Assembly: GCA_012932295.1 (NCBI GenBank)
Contig: JAAONU010000016.1
Location: forward strand, 14,300,111-14,364,110
Origin: Cyclina sinensis
Lineage: Eukaryota; Mollusca; Bivalvia; Venerida; Veneridae
DNA length: 64,000 nt
Direction: 5' to 3'
How positions within the stretch are numbered: position 1 is the first letter of the stretch; every line of letters begins with the position of its first letter. This document shows positions 36,721-49,200 of this stretch, in pieces. A program made the position numbers and the translations under genes. The notes beneath the pieces were generated by a model that ran no database searches, was not told the origin of the DNA, and worked only from the letters and a program-made list of their open reading frames with translations.

Positions 36721-36965
36721 GATTTCGTTATAATGAAATAAGATTTCGTTATAACGAAATAAAATTTCGTTTAATCGAAATAAGATTTCGTTATAACAAA
36801 ATAAGATTTCGTTTCAACGAAATAATTCGTTAAAACGAAATATTTTGTTATTTCGTTTAAACGAATTATCTTTTCTATTATTATAAATAACAAGTTTAAT
36901 TCGTTTAAACGAAATGTTAGACGTTTAAACGGAAATGTAAATTCGTTTAAACGAGATCATATTTT
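36718..36965. repeat. Self-complementary array of AACGAAATAAGATTTCGTTAT
   Basis: About ten units of 20-24 bp, each pairing with itself because AACGAAAT and ATTTCGTT alternate. The first half favours AACGAAATAAGATTTCGTT and the second half TTCGTTTAAACGAA. It is in intron 2 of copy C and not in A or B at the matching place. Confidence 0.85.
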
Positions 36966-38009
36966 GTTATAACTAAATCTGTTCATGTCTGGCAGTCTTC
37001 TTCAGAGCAATGCTACCTGGATAAGATATGCCAAATAATATATTCTTATCACGACGCCATTTTAATATATATACCTGTACTGGATGCCCAAGAAAAATCA
37101 ATTATTATATAATAATTATAATAATTCATAAATCAATTTGTGCACCAATGCGTTAAAGAGAGGACAGGAACATATATCATTCTGACAATGTTTCCTGACC
37201 TTGACCTGGATCCCTGGGTGTTGTTCGTGACACGTCCTTTCAATGTGATGAACATCTGAAGCAAGTTATAGAAAAACTAAAAGGCAGACATGAAGTTCAG
37301 ACAATAATTGTTACATGCACATTCGATATTACCTGGACAATGATGTTTGACTTTGACACTGATCGTAAAATTCCGATTTTTTTCACAACACGTCGTCTCC
37401 ATTTGATAAACATTTGTGGGAAGTTATATAAAAATCCTACTAATAATGGCAGAGTAAAAGGGCGGACACAATTAGTATACGGACCGATCGGCGGACGGAC
37501 GATCGAACAGACAGACGGACGGTACAATAACTATGTATCCTCCTTTTGAGACTTAAAAACAATTAGATAAATACCAGCGATGTGAAAAGAACAGACAATG
37601 TCAGCATATCATTTGTAACTAAATCTGACACTGAATAACAGCGTATGGTGTGTCAGTAGTCTCATTCAGTTATTTTCATTAGGACATTTTTTGTTGGACC
37701 TAAACATAAAGAATATTGCCTTTCATATGTATACTCGGTATCCTAAAGCTGCAATTTTACCTGGATTAGATACGCCACATGATATGCACTAATTACGACG
37801 CCATTTTATTACACTTGTACCTACATGCCTCTGAAGATTTTATCATATAATCACTTTTTTATAAATTCATACTGAGAAGAAAGAAAAACTAAAAACAAAA
37901 TACGTCAATACAAAAAGTATCTTTTTTTAATATAATATCTTGGTCTTAAATATTATAGCTACATTTACATTTATATGATGGCTGATTTCTGTCATTTGTT
38001 CCGTCTATC

Positions 38010-38480
38010 TTTTGTGTTGGTGGGTCAAAAACACGACAGAACGACAAATGTAGCATTTACACGATCAAGCGACATTTTTAGGGCGCCAACACGACATTTT
38101 CGTACCCGACAGAACGATACATGCATTTGTCATGAAGGGAACCCTTGAATGAACAGTTGCCCTCCCCACCCCTATTGTCGTTGTTTCGTGCCGGCGCGTT
38201 TACTGATTTTAATCCCGCCAGAGAGACAATTTGGGAGCCAACACGACATTCATGGATCGCCAAATGAAAGTGTTGTGTTGTCGTGTTGGCGGAAAAACGA
38301 CAAATGTGGAGTACGGAGTACTGGCGCCCTCATATGTCGTTCGGTCGTGTTGTCGCCTCGTCAACACGACGACAAGACAAAACGAGATATAAAGGGCACC
38401 AACTCGAAATTTCCTCAACCGCAAACACAACAAAACGACACTTGCATGTGTCGTTCCGGCGACCCTTGAATGTCGTGTGG
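38010..38480. repeat. Repeat rich in ACACGACA / TGTCGTGT of both orientations
   Basis: More than a dozen CACGAC or GTCGTG words occur, with phrases GGCGCCAACACGACATTTTC, GTCGTGTTGGCGGAAAAACG and GACCCTTGAATGTCGTGTGG. The phrase ACCCTTGAATG occurs near both ends. It looks like an inverted-repeat element or piece of one; I cannot set its exact ends. GC content is well above the flanks. ORFs here are repeat artefacts. Confidence 0.5.
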
Positions 38481-39951
38481 CCAGTACCACTCTTAGGCTT
38501 CAAATTAAGCCATTAAAAAGTCAAAAAAACTTTCGTGAGTATGGGAGTATGCCTGGCTAACCGCTTGAAAAACCACGCACTACATGTGGTACATCATTTT
38601 TTTTTCTGATTTTGATCACTAGTTTTCGACATAACGGATCGGTAGTTACAAAAAAAAAAAGAAAAAAAAAGAAAAAAAAAAATAACGGTTTTACCTGACT
38701 GAAGATTACAAGTCCACATCGTCGTTATATTACATTTTACATTTTTAGTGTTTTTTCCTGAATTACTTACGATTGAGTTACTTTATTATCTGGTATGCAA
38801 ATCAATTTAGTTTCTTTGTAACATGGTATGCGCATCGTCATGTAAGAATAGTTTTTAGGTAGTCTCTGCATAACAACAAACAGCTTTTACGCAACATTTA
38901 TTAATAATACATAATGCAACAAAACAGACGATGCAATCAATAGGTTTTAGACAATCTTTTACTGTTCTTCACATGACAATACGCATTTTTATCGTATAAG
39001 GCATGCAAGGATGTTTTGGCCATATTAGTTAGGAATATAAGCTATAAGACACATTTATGATCCGAAATAAAGACTGCTATGCATGAAATATAAAATTAAA
39101 TTACTCTCTTTTTCCGACGTTCTTGGTTTGGTGTTGCTTTGAATAAAAGAAGTAATTAGTTAGTAAACTTTCAGGTCAATATGTTTACCTTATCCCAAAC
39201 ATAGTCTGCAAGATGGTTGCAACTCCACACATGAAGATACTGGTGCTAAGTAACTTTGAAGTCACATCGTACTGACCTTCGGCACAAAGCAGGCCGGCAT
39301 AAACAAAAGCAATACCTAATGGTCCTCCGAGGCAGAGGAGCGCTTGCTGCAAAACAACAATAACAAACAAACAAAAACAGACACAACACAAAACAAACCA
39401 ACAGAAACGACAACGTGGAATAAATGTCACTTTATGAAAATAGAGGAAGCACCACAATAAAAAAACTGCTTCAAAAATATTCATAGCCTCCTTAAAAAAA
39501 ACAAAGTGCAATATTCAAAGACAAAATGGAACAAATGGTACTAAAAAGACAAATCAAGGATTTGAATTGCCGAAGCTGTCACGTTTTATTATGACAAATT
39601 ACGTTTTAAATGAGTATCAAATGCATTTCGAGGAAGAAATTCTTTTATCTTAAAGCCTATATACACTGACACTTATGAAATATCTCGTTCAAGCACCTGT
39701 CATATGTATGTGGCAAATATAAAATAAAGTGCAAAACCTCCTTGTACAAAAAAAACAGAGACATATAATAAGATATATAGTGTCTCTGAAAAAAACACAG
39801 TATTTTAACAAAATGTATATATTAGTCTGTGAAGTATTACCTGAAGACCGAATGCAAAACAAAGAGGTGGCGATGGGATGTCTTCAACTCCATACAGCAA
39901 TCTCTCTCGATCCGGCCTGCTAGAATTATTTGTTTTGCTTTCCGAATCCAT

Positions 39952-40489
39952 CCTCACAGAAGCTCATTTAGTTATAGATATCACTTCTGTAATAATACCG
40001 TGGGTTTTCAGACTTATAGTGGTAAACATTACACTCTGTTAATAATAAAGTCAGATCTTGTTTATCCTACTTTAAATGTAATTTTAAGTCGTATCATAAA
40101 ACTAACGATCTGTGTATTTTTAATGTAAAGGCACCTATTACTCACTTACATTAATCAAAGCACTGAAGGCACTTAATTTGTTTGGGTCACAGAACCAGAA
40201 ATCAGTGTTGCCAATATTTTCTTTTCATTCCATTTTGCAGAAAGGTTATTTAAAAGTGTTCATATCTCATAATTATTGGTTGATCCTATAAGAGACTGAA
40301 TACTCCTCTACATGCTGCACCGGTGTACTCGGTATTAAACTTTGAAAACCACTGTCCTGTCGAAAATACTCCCATATATCACTTTGTCAGTAGTGTATTA
40401 TGTAGTTTCATGATAATACATGATATTGCCTTAAAGTTATGAACAATAAATATGAAAAATTACAACGGACATTAACTGCAAAATTATGC
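39952..40489. other. Upstream region of SLC23 copy C
   Basis: The first ~110 bp resemble the 5' flank of copy A (10080-10200); beyond that no similarity to A or B is evident. No other feature recognised. Confidence 0.4.
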
Positions 40490-40930
40490 ATAAGAACGTC
40501 ATGGTTCGTACTTCTGCACTGCACTTTATCAATGAAATTTATGAAAGTGTGAAGTTTCAAGTTGATATATCCAATACTTTGAGTGATTCACCGGCCATAA
40601 ATTAAGGATGACAAATCACAAGCTTAAAGTACGATAACTGCAAAATTATGCTACGAAAGTTGTGGTTCTTGGACACTGCGATCTCCTCAGCAAGATCTGT
40701 CCATCTACGTAGGTAAGTTTGATAAATTACTAATGGCAATAACTTTAAAATTACGCTAAAGAGATCTGTATATTTTCCCAATGAGGTCTATCCATCTGTC
40801 GTTTCATCAAAGAAGTTTCAAATTGATACCACCAATACTTTTTGAATTATGCTCTCTGAGATCACCAGGACAAACATTCGTCGTACTTAAATGATTATAG
40901 TCAAAAATGTTATGTCATGGAAGAGTTCCC
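40490..40930. repeat. Degenerate interspersed repeat related to 21340-22065
   Basis: Phrases GTGTGAAGTTTCAAGTTGAT, GGCAATAACTTTAAAATTAC and CACTGCGATCTCCTCAGCAA match the internal units of the 21.3-22.1 kb repeat in order. Confidence 0.5.
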
Positions 40931-41744
40931 TTTGATCTAACCTAACAGTTTTTATTCTGATATGTCGCAGTTTAGAACCTGAACCATAAACCAATTATTT
41001 TAAAATGATTTCGAAAACGAGACCTATAAATTGTTTAAAAGCTTAAAACTGATGATATACAACGTCCAATAGCTTTTCAGAAAAAGCTTCCACGCTCAGG
41101 AGGGACAGAACTTAAACTTTTATTGGCAACAACCTTTAAATACCAATATTCTAACTTGGATGAAAAAGGCCAAGGCAGTTAGCTGATGGCAACTAACAAA
41201 TAAAAGAAACAAATTTTCTCTTATTATTTATTTATACCTTCTATCTCACATTTTCTTTGAGACAATCAATGTCCCAACGTTTTTATCCTTCTTTCAAATG
41301 AAGATTTTACATGTACCTTATATCAAATTGCATTTCAATGAATTGTATGTATACTTCTTTAACTTTTTGTCTGAATACACTTTACCAACCAAACTGTGTT
41401 GAACTAGAACTATCACTAAATGTGATTAATACCCCAAATGGATGGTTGATACTGGAACTGGAAAGCTTAGAATCAATGGCATAAAGTTGACATAAGAAAC
41501 ATGGAAATATGTATATATTTTATATCTAATAATATTGTATACAGAGAAAACAATTACCGGTACACCATTGAACTGTATATTTTCTAGTAGAACTAGCTGA
41601 TGCTCTAGCTGATCTCTTCTGGAATAAGACATCTAGAGCATTCAAGGGCTTTACTTTAAACAATATCATCATCAAATTTTACAAGTAAATATTTGGGCTT
41701 GAATGCATCCTTATCCGTCTGTGAATAAATCCCCGACTGTTCCT

Positions 41745-42480
41745 GTAACTCATGAGGTATCATCCAGAAACTGTTTTTCTATTCTTAGTTAAAGTGAACA
41801 GTGACCTTGATCCAACTGGCCCAATATTTTTAGTAACAGTGACCTTGACATTGACCTCAGCAGCCCAAAAGTCGAATTTGACCTGTTTTTATGATGTTAC
41901 ACCTGTGTACCAAAAATGGTTTAAATCTGTCAAGCCTTTCATGAGTTATTATCCTGAAACCAGTTTTTCTATTTTTAGTTTAAGCGAACAGTGACCTTGA
42001 CCCTACTTGCAAAAGTTTCAATCCCAATCGTCGTCTTCTTAGAAGCTACCTTTACAGCAAATTTCATCATAATATCTCATTCTCAAGTTATTGAGCAGAA
42101 ATCATTTATTTTTTATTTTCAGTAACAGTGACCTTGACTTTGACCTCCCCACCAGCCCCAATACCAAACGTGACCTGTATCTTTTGATGTTACACCTGTG
42201 TACCAAAAATTGTTTAAATCTGTCAAGCCTTTCATGAGTTATCGTCCGGAAACCGTTTTTCTAATTTTAGTCACAGTGACCTTGTCCCCTCCTCACCAGC
42301 CCCAATATCGAACCTGACCTGTATCTTATGATGTTACAGCTGTGTACCAAAGAATGTTTAAATCTGTCTAGTCTTTCATAAGTTATCGTCCGGAAACCAT
42401 GACGGACCGACAGACCGACCGACCAACCGAACGCCAAGCTCACTCCTATATACCCCCTCAAACTTTGTTTGTGGGGGTAT
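41745..42480. repeat. Tandem repeat with GTGACCTTGAC boxes
   Basis: Four units of roughly 130-220 bp share TTTCATGAGTTATCGTCCGG, AAACCGTTTTTCTA, CAGTGACCTTGAC and GATGTTACACCTGTGTACCA. It ends with GGACCGACAGACCGACCGACC and CTTTGTTTGTGGGGGTATAA. It is a degenerate intergenic repeat with no coding capacity. Confidence 0.7.
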
Positions 42481-42834
42481 AATTACATAATAAGCAAAGT
42501 GACATCATGCAACATTCTAAGAAATTTCAGCAAATGTATGGTTGGGCTTAAGGTAATACCTGTAGGATGATCTACTTAATGAACAAACGTGACTCACTTC
42601 AGAACATCTGAATACCATTAAGACAACCATTCTGAAAAGTTTTAATAATGATCTGTCTCGGATATGGCTTCCAGAGAGATGACCTACTTTTTGACTCCAG
42701 ATGACCCACTTTAGAACATGACCTTGTTATCATCAGAGACATAGATAACGACTGATCTAGAAAGAGCCATCACTAAAGGTGATTAGTAATCTGATTACTT
42801 TGAGGTAGAAGCTTTATTCCAAAAACATTGAAAC

Positions 42835-43755
42835 AACAAGAGTGCCATGCTGGCCCTATATCACTCACCTAGTCAGGTGAACAATGTTTTGACCCATTGT
42901 GACTGAGTATAAATATGACTTAGATTTCATCCAAAATTTTCATGATGATCAAACTGAAAATATGGTCATTAGCATGTTTTTGACCTTGAATGACCCACTT
43001 TCAAACATGACCAAGAAACCATTGTGACAAATTTTGATGATCATGTAGAAAATATTGACTCTAGCCAGCTCACCTACATCACTGGCCCCTCGTGAGAAAC
43101 TTCTAAACAAGACCTAGATATCATCAAGACAAACACTCTGACAAATTTTCATGAAAATATTAAGAAAATATTGTCTCCAGCATGGGGACCTACTTTTTGA
43201 CCCCATGTGTTCCACTTTTAAACATGACCTAATTAAATCAAGATAAACATTCTGATAAATTTTCAAAATGATTGTAAAGAATGTTTTGTCAAAAAGGTTT
43301 TTGCATGACTGACCAGGTGACCAACTATTTGACTCCAATTGATCCACTTCTAAACTTAACCTAGAGTGTTAACAAGGTTTTCCTTTGATTTGGCCTGGTG
43401 AGCTAGTTTCTGATCCTACATAACCTAGTTTCAAAATTATCTGAGATATTATCAAGGCAAACATTCTGAGCAACTTTCATGAAGACATGATTTAAAAATA
43501 TGGTCTCTAGAGTGTTAACAATGTTTTCCTTTGATTTTGACTGGTGACCTAGATTTTGACCAAACATGAACCAGTTTTAAACTTGCCCAAAGAGATTCTA
43601 AAGATAAGGATTCTGACCAATTTTCAGAATGACTGGATGTTAAATGTGATCTGTAAAATGTTAACAATGTAAATGTGGAGGGACGAGACAGTCGACAGGC
43701 ATCCAGAGATCACAATAGCTCAACCGGAGCATAAGCTCAGGTGAGCGAATAATGT
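42835..43755. repeat. Interspersed element running from AACAAGAGTGCCATGCTGGC to CTCAGGTGAGCGAAT
   Basis: A unit of about 900 bp starts CAAGAGTGCCATGCTGGCCC and ends GGAGCATAAGCTCAGGTGAG. Internal degenerate units have TTTGACCNNNNNTGACCCACTT, given in parts as TTTTTGACC and TGACCCACTT, and CATGACCTAG. The defined ends suggest a mobile unit of unknown class. Confidence 0.55.
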
Positions 43756-44324
43756 AGTAAAAATAAACTTGGTGCAGAAGACCATAAAATAATACATTTA
43801 CAACCTTTTAAACATATAAAAAACAGTGACTTTGTTCTTTGAAAGTAAGTTGAGACATAAATCATTGTATTTGTTAAGTAAATGGACAACAATATATATA
43901 TATAAATATAAATACACGTAAATAAATATGTTTGCTTGTTGTTTGCTTGGGGGGTTTAAGACCATTTCCACGTCTTAGTAAATAGGCTACACACAATTTT
44001 TTTCACTAACCGAATGAACAATACCCGACATTCAATCATGAACACCACCATTACTTTTTACCAATGTAATTTTTTATACTTGGAACACAACAATGACATG
44101 CAACAACTAGGCTTGGTACTTATGATTCTTGCAAAGTATAATTAGGCTCTGAAAATTAGTTGCTGAGAAAAAAATCATCAGATAGGAACGTATCAATGAT
44201 ATGCACAACTAAGCTTTGAATTTATGACTTTTGAAAAGTATTATCAAAATCTGAAAAATAGCTGACGTGATACAATCCAGACAAATTGAAGAATAAAAAA
44301 AATCAAATGAAAATAACTCAGTAA

Positions 44325-45200
44325 CAAGAGCACCGCTGGGCGGAGCATTATATTCCCAAAGGGTGTTTTCTCTAAGTATGATGCATTTGTGATGTAAGGG
44401 AGGAAACCTTAGGCTTTAAAGTTAAATGGTTTGCTTTAAACTTTTAATTTTTTTTACCTCTGACCTACCAACCCCATAATCAAGAGGGGTCATTCACTAA
44501 ATATGTGCAACCATTATATGAATTTTGAAATCTCTATGAAAAATGGTTGTTCAGTTTCAGAGTGTAAATGATTCTACACATTTAGGTTACTGTGACCTTT
44601 ACCTTTCACATATACTGATCCCAAAATGTATAGCGGTCATCCACTCAATGTGTGCAATCATGATATAAAGTTTGAAGTCTCTATAATAAATGATTGTCAA
44701 GTAACATTGCGGAAATGGTTTTCAATGTAAAGGTGACTGTGACCTTGACCTGTGACCTACTGACCCCAAAATCAATAGGGGTCATTCACTCAATGTTTGC
44801 AACCATTATATAAATTTTGAAGTCTCTATGACAAATGGTTGTCAAATAACAGAGTGTAATTGATTCTAAACATTTAGGTCACTGTGACCTTGACCTTTGA
44901 CATACTTATCCCAAATGTATACAGCGGTCATCCACTAAATGTGTGCAATCATAATATAAAGTTTGAAGTTTCTTTAACAAATGATTGTCAAGTTACACGG
45001 CAGAAATGGTTTTCAATGTAAAGGTCTATGTGACCTTGACCTTTGAGCTACTGACTCCAAAATCGATAGGGGTCATCCACTCAATCAGGGCAATAACCAC
45101 ATGAAGGTAAAAGACTGTAGGCCAAAGAGTACTCAAGTTATCCTGCAGAAACCTAACTGCTAATGGACAGACCCCCTAGACAATAACATAATATGCCTCC
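44325..45200. repeat. Interspersed element from CAAGAGCACCGCTGGGCGGA to GCCTCCTTCGGGCATATAA
   Basis: About 870 bp with three internal units of about 270 bp. Each carries AAATGGTTGTCAAATAACAG, TTAGGTCACTGTGACCTTGA and GGTCATTCACTCAATGTTTG. The start and end phrases are sharp. Probably a member of a high-copy mollusc repeat family; inference. Confidence 0.6.
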
Positions 45201-46275
45201 TTCGGGCATATAAAAAAATCATTGGAGTGCAACCTGACAACAATATGCACAACTTGGCTATGTACGTTTGATTCTTATCAAAATCTAAGTAATAATTGCT
45301 GAGAAAACAGTGTGGACGAATTTTGTCTACAGACAGCTGGATGGACCAACTGACAAACCCAAGTGAATCCAATATATATTCTTTCTTGGGATATAAAAAT
45401 GTGGCCTTTAGAGTGTTCACAGGGTATTTAATCCCAGTAACGCATATTCAAACTTGACCTAGAAATCCTTATGATAAAAATCCTTACCAATTTTCATGTT
45501 TATTGTATGCAAATGTGTTCTAAAGAGTGATAACAAAATTAATTTGGACAAACAGATTGGCAGATGCACAATGGACATCCAGTAAACACAATAGCTCACC
45601 AATAGCACCTTCTACTCAGACCAGCTAAAAATAAAACAACATTTTTAACAACTGCTTACAGAATTGATCTTGTCTTTGACACAGAATGTGAGTACCTCTA
45701 GTCAGGTTGTCATGACAACTACTTGACACTGCAAAGGTCAAGTTTATACATGTCATAAGGGTAAAGACAACCACAAGGTAACCAATATCAACAGTGTTTT
45801 TATAAAACAACGCTAACAGGGTGGCAGTATAAATTCCCTGATATTTCTTCCACTGTTTTCTTATTACATACAAGTAAACTTCCTTCCAGAACAAGACAAT
45901 ATAACTTTTCATAACAAGATAATATAAATAAGTATAACAATCACAACAACATTTCCTTTTACTTTCTGTTGTTGCATGTAAACACATTTTCTAAAGCACC
46001 CTGAATTGACTGAAATTTCTGCATAGCATTGGGAACAGCAAGCAAACTATGCAAGGCTTCAATATACAGTACAATAGTCATGTTATTTGTTAACAGCTCT
46101 TGGACAACATAAACAGTCTCCAAAGTCCTTCATAACAACAGTTTATTTCATTATGCAAATCACTGCAAGAGATGACTTGAAGAACATCTTAGAGTGTGAG
46201 ATTTTGTTTATGTTCTAAAAGACAACAGAAAACAACTAACACATGAAAATTTCAAAACAAATCTAGATCCAAATG
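45201..46275. other. Intergenic tail of UBLCP1, degenerate repeats
   Basis: 45230-45610 resembles the neighbouring repeats (AACTTGACCTAGAAATCC, CAATAGCTCACCAATAGCAC). 45610-46275 includes the likely UBLCP1 3' UTR. A minus-strand AATAAA lies at 46142-46147, about 130 bp past the stop codon. No gene seen. Confidence 0.4.
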
Positions 46276-49200
46276 TCAACTCCCAGTTCTGTCCCCTGAA
46301 CCTTCATCTTTCATGTCTTTTATGGAGATGCCATCTTCCTGCTGATTTGTGTCTGTGTGTTTCCTCTTTGGTCTGTACCTGGAATGCAAACAGGCATTTT
46401 TAAAGGACAGCCCATTGTTTTCCTGAAAAAATGTGGTAGTGGATACTAGGCAGTAAAAAACACACCCAATGATCATTTTGACATTTTGACAATTCTCTAT
46501 TATACAATAAATACTTATCTAGTTACAGGTCATTCAGTTGACCTTTACTTTTCAATTAAATAACAGCCAGTACCTTGATGGCTTAATTCTCAATGCACAT
46601 TTTGTCTATGAAAAACAAAAATGCATATGTAAGTGCAACATGAACTTATGTGTTTATGACCTTCACAAAATATACTCTTAACCAAAAGCCATGAAGAACA
46701 AGACACTGTAGAAAATTTAAGTACCGATAACTTAGATCTTTGACTTGTTGCAGTTAAAACGTTAAAGTCTCAGTAGAAATATAACAGACCTTAGCAAGAC
46801 CAAACATTAGTACTTACTTCTCCCATTTCTTATGATTTAATGCTGTAAAATCCTCTACTGTTGCAATGTCTTTGAGGTATTTTGATAATCGGAGTAGTTC
46901 TCTATCCTTCTCTCTATTAAAGTGAGCTTGCCTAAATGGACGAATCTAAAAATGACAAAAAAATAGGTCACTTGAGGTAAAATCTACATGAAAACCAACC
47001 TTAGATTCAAGGATTTTACTGGACCCTTTTATAGTACACTTCAAAAATGGATACCGTGGAGTAACAGTATTAATACAGGGCAATTTAATATTCATCAAAT
47101 TAAAACATACCTTTTCTACGTTAACAGAAAATTATAAGTTAATTGTAAAAAGGCCTGCAGGTTGTTCATGTTACCTTTAGACCACTCTGTGGATTCATGA
47201 TAAAGTTTCTTCTTATGTCATCAAACATAATTGTGTTGTGAGGTCCCCAGTGGGGAAACTTGCCCCATAACACACCTAGTGGCTTCACCTAAAAAAAGAG
47301 TTTTACTAATTTACATAAAATATCACATTTCTTCATTTATTCAAGACAAGTTTTCCTGTTACAGTTTCTATGTACATAACGAATGTATGCCTACATGTTT
47401 CCTATATATATTTATATATATTCAGGATTGGCATCTATTTCCAATGACTTTTTCACTGATTTCAGCTTCATCTTCCCAGATTCTTAAGAATTTTAGTATG
47501 TACAATATGCACTGTCTATGACTGATGACCTGCCAAACCGTTTGACAAGTTATATCAGTTATTATAACACAATGTAAAAGAAGTGAAGTGTCAACATGAA
47601 GCATGCAGTAAAATTCATACATAATACACAAACCTCTATGACTCCATACTTTGGTGTGTGTACACTAATCATTGCCCCACTGTCAATCATGAAACAAATT
47701 CTGTATGCAGTGTGTGTGGTCACCCCTAGCTCCTTCATCTTAACTTCAATCCATTTCATACCCGTAGCAGCTGTAATAAGGCAGTAAAATTTATGTTTAC
47801 TTTGTTTTAAATCAAGGTATATAAACCTGGCACAGATATGGAAATGCGTCATCCTCCCATTGAGCTAACTATTGAACCAAAATAGCACGTCACTGGAGGT
47901 ACCTTCTGTTGATAAAGGACAGACAATTCTGCACTTTATCCATTCCTGTTATCAAAATTACACCAAATTTAAAGGTACTGCACTGAAACACTTCTGAGGG
48001 AGTCTAAATCTATCATATTAGTTAAACACATTCTTTAATATACAGCAGTGTAGTTTAAGGAATTATGCAAAGCAAAGCTTGTTAGGAAAACAAGAATGTG
48101 GTTCTTGCAAAATTAACCTCTGTCAGAATGTGCAATATAATAAAATCTTTCGAATAGCTGTAAGATTTTGTTCAGTTGAAGGAAAGTAATGAAAGGATAT
48201 TAAAATAAAAAGAAAGATCCCAAGTTAAGAGGATTACTATTCATTACTTCGCCAGTTTACTAACCAACTTACACCAGATAACAATGTCATAATCTTCATA
48301 AGCTGAGGTGAGAAACTCATGCAGGAATGGTCGAATCAGTTCATTGGCTGTCTCTGCTACAGATCTGTGATCTTCAAGACAAGTAGGAAATCTCTTATTC
48401 TCTCTGTATTCTAACTCTAAACTAAGGTAATGTTATTAATGTATTATGTAATGTACCAGGTATGTGCTGAAGTAATAACTCTTAATAAAATACAAGTCTT
48501 AATGATTACACGCAGTAAACTGTTCAATTTTCACCACAAAGAAGATATTAAATGGCTTAACTCTTAAGAAATGAAATAAGATATCAAAACTCTATTAGGT
48601 ACACAACAGAAAACATTATTCAGATGTTCACTATGTCACATTTTCTTTAAAATATTCATAAAAGACATGATTCAGTCATGTATTTCTCTTTCATAGCATG
48701 AGGACACCTAGATATTGTTGTAAGAAGAAAAATACAGGTTATAAAATTTCACAACACTTCTGGTAGAAGTCTTTATACGTTCCTTGTATATTAACCAGTA
48801 TCACGGAAATGAATATTTTTACAAAATCTCACCTTTTTTATCAAGAGTTAAATTTCAAATATTTATATTTTAGTGGATTTTTTTTTTTACTGTACAGATT
48901 AAATAAATCAATGAAGAACTGACTCAGTGACATTTAAAGGCCAATGTTTGCACTATTAGTAGCTGAAACAGCCAACTGTTACTAAACTTCACAATTTCTG
49001 GCAAAATTACTTTAAAACGATGAGTATTTTTACTAAAGGCCAAATCTACTAAGTTTTGCCAATGAGTTTTATTTCTTTGCACCAACTTAAAAGACATGTT
49101 TAACAGAATTTTATAAAACCTACCAAATAATGTGTAATCAATATCAATATAAAACCTGCCAAATAATGTGTAATCAATATCAATATAAAACCTACCAAAT

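Larger units (their letters stand above)
30453..39951 (-). pseudogene. SLC23-family transporter copy C, all eleven exons but two disabling changes
   Basis: Minus-strand exons: 1 39841..39951 (MDSESKTNNSSRPDRERLLY), 2 39189..39346, 3 36034..36122, 4 35730..35791, 5 35112..35294, 6 34030..34147, 7 33536..33692, 8 32308..32561, 9 31542..31821, 10 31157..31252, 11 30453..30727. Junctions are GT/AG. The order and content match the vertebrate SLC23 fold: GLQQALLCLGG, QASTNAFIAPTIAM, LASLTQVLLGCTGLAG, FPTNSTATGFQARTD, VIESVGDYHAAARISHVP, NAT signature SQNIGAIGITK, IVGGSLAIPVGMIGAVG, a C-terminal tail. Exon 5 ends in six T where copy B has TTTCT, a 1-bp gain that puts exon 6 out of frame. In the restored family frame, exon 6 has TGA where copy B has TGG (about 34054). 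Hence probably a recent pseudogene, unless the assembly is wrong. Exon 7 is two codons longer than in B. Confidence 0.85.
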
